Positions 5,947 through 9,691 of a stretch of DNA of 9,691 nucleotides are shown here, one piece after another. A program made the translations under genes and the position numbers. Numbering within the stretch: position 1 is the first letter of the stretch; each line of letters begins with the position of its first letter. Source of the DNA: Bdellovibrionales bacterium (GTDB lineage: Bacteria > Bdellovibrionota > Bdellovibrionia > Bdellovibrionales > UBA1609); assembly GCA_020435085.1 (NCBI GenBank), contig JAGRAB010000035.1, positions 1-9,691 of the forward strand, read 5' to 3'. Under the pieces are notes generated by a model that saw only the letters and a program-made list of their open reading frames with translations, did not search any database and was not told the DNA's origin.

Positions 5947-8122
5947 TTTTGGCAATATCTTCGTTGAATCGATGTTGTTTTAAGGGTTGAGAAGACTTGG
6001 AGTTATTGCGATAAATGGCAATCGATTTCAACCCCAGCCTCCATGCTTTCAAATAAATATTTTGAATATCTTGCACTGTTGCTGATTCCGATAGGTTCAC
6101 CGTTTTTGACATGGCTCCACTCAAAAAAGGTTGTGCGGCTGCCATCATTTTTAAATGCTGATCGGCAGAGATTGTTTGCCCCTCCGGAGTCATTGCAATA
6201 GCACATTGAAAAATCCGTTGATGTTCTTGAGTGAGGTGAGGGGCCCCTTCTGCAGTTCCTGTCTCCTGGAGAAACTCCAAAATTTCTTCGATTTCGACAT
6301 CACTATAATGAAGTTGCTCTAAAGCTGGTTTAACGGAGCGATTGACAATTTTTAATGAACCCCCGCCTGCAAGAAGTTTTTGTTTCACGAGGCTATAATC
6401 AGGCTCTATTCCTAAAGTGTCACAATCCATAAGGAGCCCAATGGTTCCGGTGGGAGCAATTACTGTGAGTTGTGCATTTCTCAAGCCCCTTTGTTTTAAT
6501 TTTGCATTTTCTTTTTGCCAGCGATCATAAAGACTCTGAAAGTCTTTGGAATATTTTTGTGACTGTAGGTACGGCCTTAAGCTCTCGCAATGCCTTTGAA
6601 AGACTTCATTCACTGATTCTTTATTTTTTTCATACTCTGCAAAAGCTCCTAATCGCTCGGCTAACTCCCCACTTATTTCTTGCGCCGCCAATTGCATTTC
6701 CGCGGTGACCCTTGCCGTCCACTCACACGCATACTCATCTCCATAGACATGCCCCATACGCATCAAAAGAGCCCCTAAGTTTGTGTAACCTAAACCCAGC
6801 GGACGAAACCGAAACGAGTTTTTTGCAATCTCCTCAGTGGGATAACTTGAGGCACTGATTAAAATATCTTGTGCCAAAAATAAAATCTGACACGTCTGTC
6901 GAAAACCAGCAAAATCAAAATTACCTGTTGCCTTTAGAAATGGCACAAGATTGACCGAAGCTAAATTGCAAGCCGTTTCATTGAGAAACATATATTCTGA
7001 ACAAGGGTTACTGGCTTCAATGCGACCACTGGTTTTACACGGGTTCCACTTTTGAATGGTCGTATCAAACTGTACGCCAGGATCCGCACACTCCCAAGCC
7101 GCTTGCCCTAAGAGGTCCCATAGTTTTTTTGCGGGGAAGGTGTCAACCACCTCTCCTGTTGTCCGCGCCAAAGTCTTCCATGAACCATTAGCTTCTAATG
7201 TTTTAAAAAATGTGTCTGACAATCGCACAGAGTTGTTGGAGTTTTGCCCAAAGACAGATTGGTAAGACTCTCCTTCAAAGTGAGAGTCTAATCCTGCCGC
7301 AATTAATGCCTTCGCTCGTCGTTCTTCTTTGGCTTTCCACTGGATAAAATCCAAAATTTCTGGATGATCTGCGTTCAAGCACACCATCTTAGCTGCTCTT
7401 CGAGTAATACCACCAGACTTTGTCGCCCCGGCTCCGCGATCTAAAACTTCTAAAAATGAAATCAAACCAGAACTATGTCCACCACCGGCTAACTCTTCTT
7501 GCCTCCCCCGAATGGGTGAAAAGTTTGTCCCTGTACCAGATCCATACTTAAAAATTTTGGCTTCTTTTTTTGCAAGATCAAAAATACTCATGAGATGATC
7601 GTCAACACTTTGAATAAAACATGCTGACGTTTGTGGATATTCGTAAGCATTTTCACACTCAATGGCTGTTCCTAACTGAGGATTCCAACGAAAATTTCCT
7701 CCCTGCCCCTCAATGCCATAAGCTTGAAATAGACCACCATTAAACCAAACCGGAGAATTAAAACTGCCCAATTGATGAACAAGAATATATTTTAATTCTC
7801 TTTCAAAAATCTCGCTTTCACTATTTTGAAAGTAGCCTTCTTTTTCTCCAACACGGACAATCCAATGAACGACACGCTCAATCATCTGGCGAATAGAGTT
7901 CTCAAAGCCTTTGCTACCATCGGTCTGAGGCACACCGGCTTTCCGTAAGTACTTACTCACAGCCACATCAGTCGCATTTTGACTCCAAAAATCAGGAACT
8001 TCGACGTTTTCACGATGATGAAGCACTTGCCCTTTTTCAGAGACAATTTCGCTGGTTTTTTTCACCCATGACACCGCGTCTAACGGTTCTCCTGGTGTCA
8101 TGACAAAATGACGTTGAATCAA
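5936..8122 (-). CDS. nrdJ: Adenosylcobalamin-dependent (class II) ribonucleotide reductase, catalytic part without the C-terminal domain
   Basis: This enzyme reduces ribonucleotides to deoxyribonucleotides using an adenosylcobalamin-derived thiyl radical, independent of oxygen. The 728 residues (TTG start) cover the whole catalytic ten-stranded barrel: VEVPDFWSQNA, GSFNSPVWFNGG (119-130), SACFIQSVDD with redox C168, KYGSGTGTNFSPIRG (192-206), NSNNSVR, SNPCSEYMFLNETACNLAS with N372, radical C374, E376 and redox C385, then IAPTGTIGLLMDCDT (555-569) and GLKSIAIYRNNSKSSQPL. Most single-chain NrdJ proteins of this type continue about 200 residues or more with a TSCPD/zinc-ribbon region holding the cysteines that recharge the active site. 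Here the reading frame ends 14 residues later, inside an inverted-repeat arm. The enzyme may be split, as in Pseudomonas NrdJa/NrdJb, with the second half elsewhere, or it may be truncated. An upstream in-frame GTG (8138-8140) overlaps the ribosome binding site and was not chosen. Confidence 0.9.
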   Translation of the reverse strand: MIQRHFVMTPGEPLDAVSWVKKTSEIVSEKGQVLHHRENVEVPDFWSQNATDVAVSKYLRKAGVPQTDGSKGFENSIRQMIERVVHWIVRVGEKEGYFQNSESEIFERELKYILVHQLGSFNSPVWFNGGLFQAYGIEGQGGNFRWNPQLGTAIECENAYEYPQTSACFIQSVDDHLMSIFDLAKKEAKIFKYGSGTGTNFSPIRGRQEELAGGGHSSGLISFLEVLDRGAGATKSGGITRRAAKMVCLNADHPEILDFIQWKAKEERRAKALIAAGLDSHFEGESYQSVFGQNSNNSVRLSDTFFKTLEANGSWKTLARTTGEVVDTFPAKKLWDLLGQAAWECADPGVQFDTTIQKWNPCKTSGRIEASNPCSEYMFLNETACNLASVNLVPFLKATGNFDFAGFRQTCQILFLAQDILISASSYPTEEIAKNSFRFRPLGLGYTNLGALLMRMGHVYGDEYACEWTARVTAEMQLAAQEISGELAERLGAFAEYEKNKESVNEVFQRHCESLRPYLQSQKYSKDFQSLYDRWQKENAKLKQRGLRNAQLTVIAPTGTIGLLMDCDTLGIEPDYSLVKQKLLAGGGSLKIVNRSVKPALEQLHYSDVEIEEILEFLQETGTAEGAPHLTQEHQRIFQCAIAMTPEGQTISADQHLKMMAAAQPFLSGAMSKTVNLSESATVQDIQNIYLKAWRLGLKSIAIYRNNSKSSQPLKQHRFNEDIAKSAT

Positions 8123-8128
8123 CAAAGA

Positions 8129-8136
8129 CCTCCCTT
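8129..8136 (-). promoter_or_regulatory. Ribosome binding site of nrdJ (supports a TTG start)
   Basis: AAGGGAGG on the minus strand ends 6 bases before the TTG at 8120-8122. The alternative GTG at 8138-8140 would begin upstream of this site, and the ATG at 8099-8101 is too far from it, so the TTG is the best start. Confidence 0.7.
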
Positions 8137-8147
8137 TCACAAGATTT

Positions 8148-8176
8148 ATTGTACCGCAAGGACTTGCCCATGACCA
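8148..8176 (-). promoter_or_regulatory. Candidate promoter of nrdJ overlapping the iscS start
   Basis: On the minus strand TGGTCA (8171-8176) and TACAAT (8148-8153) are separated by 17 bases, matching consensus at four and five of six positions. Transcription would start near 8141, leaving a leader of about 20 bases that contains the nrdJ ribosome binding site. The -35 box lies within the first codons of the divergent cysteine desulfurase gene. There is no room in this leader for the cobalamin riboswitch that precedes many nrdJ genes. Confidence 0.45.
8158..8162 (+). promoter_or_regulatory. Ribosome binding site of the cysteine desulfurase gene (decides the start)
   Basis: AAGGA lies 7 bases before the ATG at 8170-8172. 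An in-frame TTG at 8149 would add seven residues but places this site inside the coding sequence and lacks a ribosome binding site of its own. Confidence 0.7.
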
Positions 8177-9363
8177 CGACTCCGACTACATTAAATGGCT
8201 CTATGGAAAAACCCATCTATCTTGATTACAATGCGACAACGCCGCTGGACCCAGAGGTCCTCAGTGAAATGCTGCCTTTTTTAAAAGAAGAGTTTGGTAA
8301 TGCTTCCAGCTCCTCCCATCCTTATGGCTGGGCCGCAAATATGGCTGTTAAAAAAGCACGCAAACAAGTGGCTGATGCCATAGGGTGTGAACCTAAAGAA
8401 ATCATTTGGACAAGTGGAGCCACCGAAAGCAATAACATGGCCATCATTGGTTTGGTTCGCTCATTTCTGCCAGAAAAAACTCATATTATCACAGCCAATA
8501 CCGAGCACAAAGCTGTCTTACAAGTTTTTGAAATGGCTGAAGAACTTGGGGCTGAAATCACTGTTCTTCCAGTGAACGAACAAGGACAAGTTTCTGTGGA
8601 ACAAGTGGTTGCCGCCTTAAAGCCTCACACCAGACTCGTCTCATTGATGATGGCCAATAACGAAATCGGCACTCTTCATCCCATTTTTGAAATTGGAAAA
8701 ATGCTTCAGGAGAAAAATATTTTATTTCATACTGACGCAGCCCAAGCTCTTGGAAAAATTCCCATTGATTTAAAAACACTGCCCGTCGACATGCTCTCCA
8801 TGTCAGGTCATAAAATTTATGGCCCTAAGGGGGTGGGAGCTCTTTATATTCGAAAGCAAAATCCACCCATTACACTCAAACCTTTAATTTGTGGGGGCGA
8901 GCAAGAAGGTGGGTTAAGGCCCGGCACTCTCAATGTGCCTGGTATTGTTGGTATAGGTACGGCTGTTGACATTGCTTCGAAAAAAATGACGGAGGAGTCA
9001 ACACGCTTAACGAAATTGCGCGATCAACTCATCACACGTGTGCTTAAAAATTGCCGAGGGGCCATACTCAATGGCCACCCCACAGAAAGACTCCCTAATA
9101 ATGCGAGCTTTTCTTTTGAAGGCCTTTCTGCCGATGTCTTTGCACTTGGCTTAAGTGGCTTGGCTTTAAGCAGTGGCTCGGCCTGCACCTCTGCCAGTGG
9201 TAAGCCCTCCCATGTGATTACGGCGATTGGGCGACCTGAGTGCCTCGCACGCGCAACCATTCGCGTCGGTTTAGGGCGAATGACAACGGACAAAGATATT
9301 GAAACAGCCGGCGATAAAATTCTCGCAATGATCGAAAAAAATTCAAAAATTTCAAATATTTAA
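8170..9363 (+). CDS. iscS: Cysteine desulfurase, group I (IscS/NifS)
   Basis: This pyridoxal-phosphate enzyme takes sulfur from L-cysteine as an enzyme-bound persulfide and hands it to iron-sulfur scaffold proteins, and often to tRNA thiolation. The 397-residue length is normal. From the ATG the family residues are YLDYNATTPLDP (17-28), SGATESNN (82-89), TEHKAV with H113, ANNEIGT (162-168), HTDAAQALGK with D189 and Q192, the Schiff-base lysine K215 in SGHKIYGPKG, and the flexible persulfide loop SSGSACTSASGKPSHV with C339. The loop form without a long gap and the SGSACTSAS motif point to group I (IscS/NifS) and not SufS. IscS and NifS cannot be told apart from sequence alone, but no nitrogen-fixation gene is visible. 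It is followed after 78 bases by an A-type carrier gene, which supports a housekeeping iron-sulfur role, and it diverges from nrdJ. Confidence 0.92.
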   Translation: MTTTPTTLNGSMEKPIYLDYNATTPLDPEVLSEMLPFLKEEFGNASSSSHPYGWAANMAVKKARKQVADAIGCEPKEIIWTSGATESNNMAIIGLVRSFLPEKTHIITANTEHKAVLQVFEMAEELGAEITVLPVNEQGQVSVEQVVAALKPHTRLVSLMMANNEIGTLHPIFEIGKMLQEKNILFHTDAAQALGKIPIDLKTLPVDMLSMSGHKIYGPKGVGALYIRKQNPPITLKPLICGGEQEGGLRPGTLNVPGIVGIGTAVDIASKKMTEESTRLTKLRDQLITRVLKNCRGAILNGHPTERLPNNASFSFEGLSADVFALGLSGLALSSGSACTSASGKPSHVITAIGRPECLARATIRVGLGRMTTDKDIETAGDKILAMIEKNSKISNI

Positions 9364-9394
9364 AGTGTCCGACGGAAGTCCTCTTGCTGGGTTG

Positions 9395-9413
9395 ACAATT
9401 ATGGTATAATTGT
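9395..9413 (+). promoter_or_regulatory. Extended -10 promoter inside an 8-3-8 palindrome upstream of the A-type carrier gene
   Basis: ACAATTAT-GGT-ATAATTGT is a perfect 8-bp inverted repeat with a 3-base centre. It contains TGGTATAAT (9402-9410), a consensus extended -10 element, so a dimeric regulator bound here would block RNA polymerase. A TTGACA (9392-9397) is also present but only 7 bases from the TATAAT, too close to act as its -35. Transcription would start near 9417, leaving a leader of about 25 bases with the ribosome binding site. The regulator is unknown; a Rrf2-type (IscR-like) or Fur-family protein would be natural for an iron-sulfur gene, but the half-sites do not match a consensus I recognise. 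Confidence 0.6.
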
Positions 9414-9441
9414 ACAAGTAACGCCATAAAGGAGTTTGGCA

Positions 9442-9691
9442 ATGATTCAAGTTACTGAAAAAGCATCTCAACATATTCTATCTTTAATTCAAGAAGAAGG
9501 TTTAGATCCTCAAAAAGCTATGCTTCGCGTTCTTGTTAAAAAAGGCGGATGCTCTGGCTGGTCTTACAAAATGGATTTTGATTCCGAATCAAAAGATGGT
9601 GATAAAGTTTTTGAAAGCCATAACACCAAAGTGATTGTTGATTCACAAAGCCTTCTTTATCTTTTAGGCATGACTCTGGATTATGACGGCG
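9442..9691 (+). CDS. A-type iron-sulfur carrier protein (HesB/IscA/SufA/ErpA family), 3' end outside window
   Basis: This small carrier binds an iron-sulfur cluster or iron and delivers it to target enzymes. The visible 83 codons start at ATG with AAAGGAG 7 bases upstream and cover most of the roughly 110-residue family length. The N-terminus (IQVTEKASQHILSLIQEEG) and the core VLVKKGGCSGWSYKMDFD are typical. The cysteine in GGCSG is the first of three conserved cluster ligands. The C-terminal Cys-Gly-Cys pair lies beyond the window edge and could not be checked. The tryptophan/tyrosine in GWSY recalls the version found in cyanobacterial and some proteobacterial proteins. It lies just downstream of the cysteine desulfurase, with its own promoter. 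Which subfamily it belongs to (IscA, SufA or ErpA) cannot be decided. Confidence 0.88.
   Translation, partial: MIQVTEKASQHILSLIQEEGLDPQKAMLRVLVKKGGCSGWSYKMDFDSESKDGDKVFESHNTKVIVDSQSLLYLLGMTLDYDG

Noticed and set aside
5870..5950. Ordinary Rho-independent terminator after nrdJ
   Set aside because: In the direction of nrdJ transcription the hairpin is followed by CCTTAGGG and not a U-run, and the stem includes coding sequence, so it was recorded as an inverted repeat of unknown role.
5710..5955. 81-residue open frame on the minus strand across the inverted repeat and the start of the acyl-CoA dehydrogenase gene
   Set aside because: It overlaps two real genes in another frame, includes the hairpin and the promoter region, and does not resemble the missing NrdJ C-terminal domain.
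9392..9410. TTGACA and TATAAT as an ordinary -35/-10 pair
   Set aside because: The two boxes are only 7 bases apart, so they cannot serve together; the extended -10 reading was preferred.
9024..9442. Minus-strand open frames opposite the cysteine desulfurase and across the promoter
   Set aside because: They are shadows of the conserved desulfurase frame without their own translation signals.

Overview
The window looks like a piece of a moderately AT-rich bacterial chromosome. It has dense gene packing, good Shine-Dalgarno sequences (GGAGG type) and several TTG/GTG starts. Nothing in it fixes the species. A B12-dependent ribonucleotide reductase, an isovaleryl-CoA-dehydrogenase-type enzyme and a class 2 (eukaryote-type) S-adenosylmethionine decarboxylase would fit a delta-proteobacterium-like or Bdellovibrionota-like organism, but that is an impression and not a demonstration. 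There are eight protein genes, two of them cut by the window edges. I saw no tRNA, rRNA, CRISPR array, transposase or phage gene.

Left part (1-2460, minus strand): a tight operon transcribed right to left, speD - speE - trmH. SpeD decarboxylates S-adenosylmethionine and SpeE uses the product to make spermidine from putrescine. TrmH is a SPOUT-family tRNA ribose methyltransferase, so all three enzymes use S-adenosylmethionine or a derivative. The junctions are one base apart (speD/speE) and one base overlapping (speE/trmH). A family 2 glycosyltransferase (2586-3461, plus strand) diverges from this operon.

Middle (3493-5803, minus strand): an acyl-CoA dehydrogenase whose catalytic glutamate sits at the isovaleryl-CoA dehydrogenase position, followed 10 bases later by a CinA-like protein. 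The second domain of the CinA-like protein has decayed and lacks the nicotinamide-mononucleotide deamidase motif. The CinA-like gene converges on the glycosyltransferase.

Right part (5870-9691): nrdJ (minus strand) and a cysteine desulfurase gene (plus strand) diverge from a 47-base gap, and an A-type iron-sulfur carrier gene follows the desulfurase. NrdJ stops just after the catalytic barrel and lacks the C-terminal zinc-ribbon/TSCPD region of most single-chain relatives. Its stop codon lies inside one arm of a 24-bp perfect inverted repeat (5870-5946). The A-type carrier has its own extended -10 promoter embedded in an 8-3-8 palindrome, which suggests dedicated regulation.

The points most worth a second look are the eukaryote-type SpeD, the short NrdJ ending in the hairpin, the hairpin itself, the deamidase-dead CinA and the palindromic promoter. 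I do not see a multi-gene system that is clearly new.
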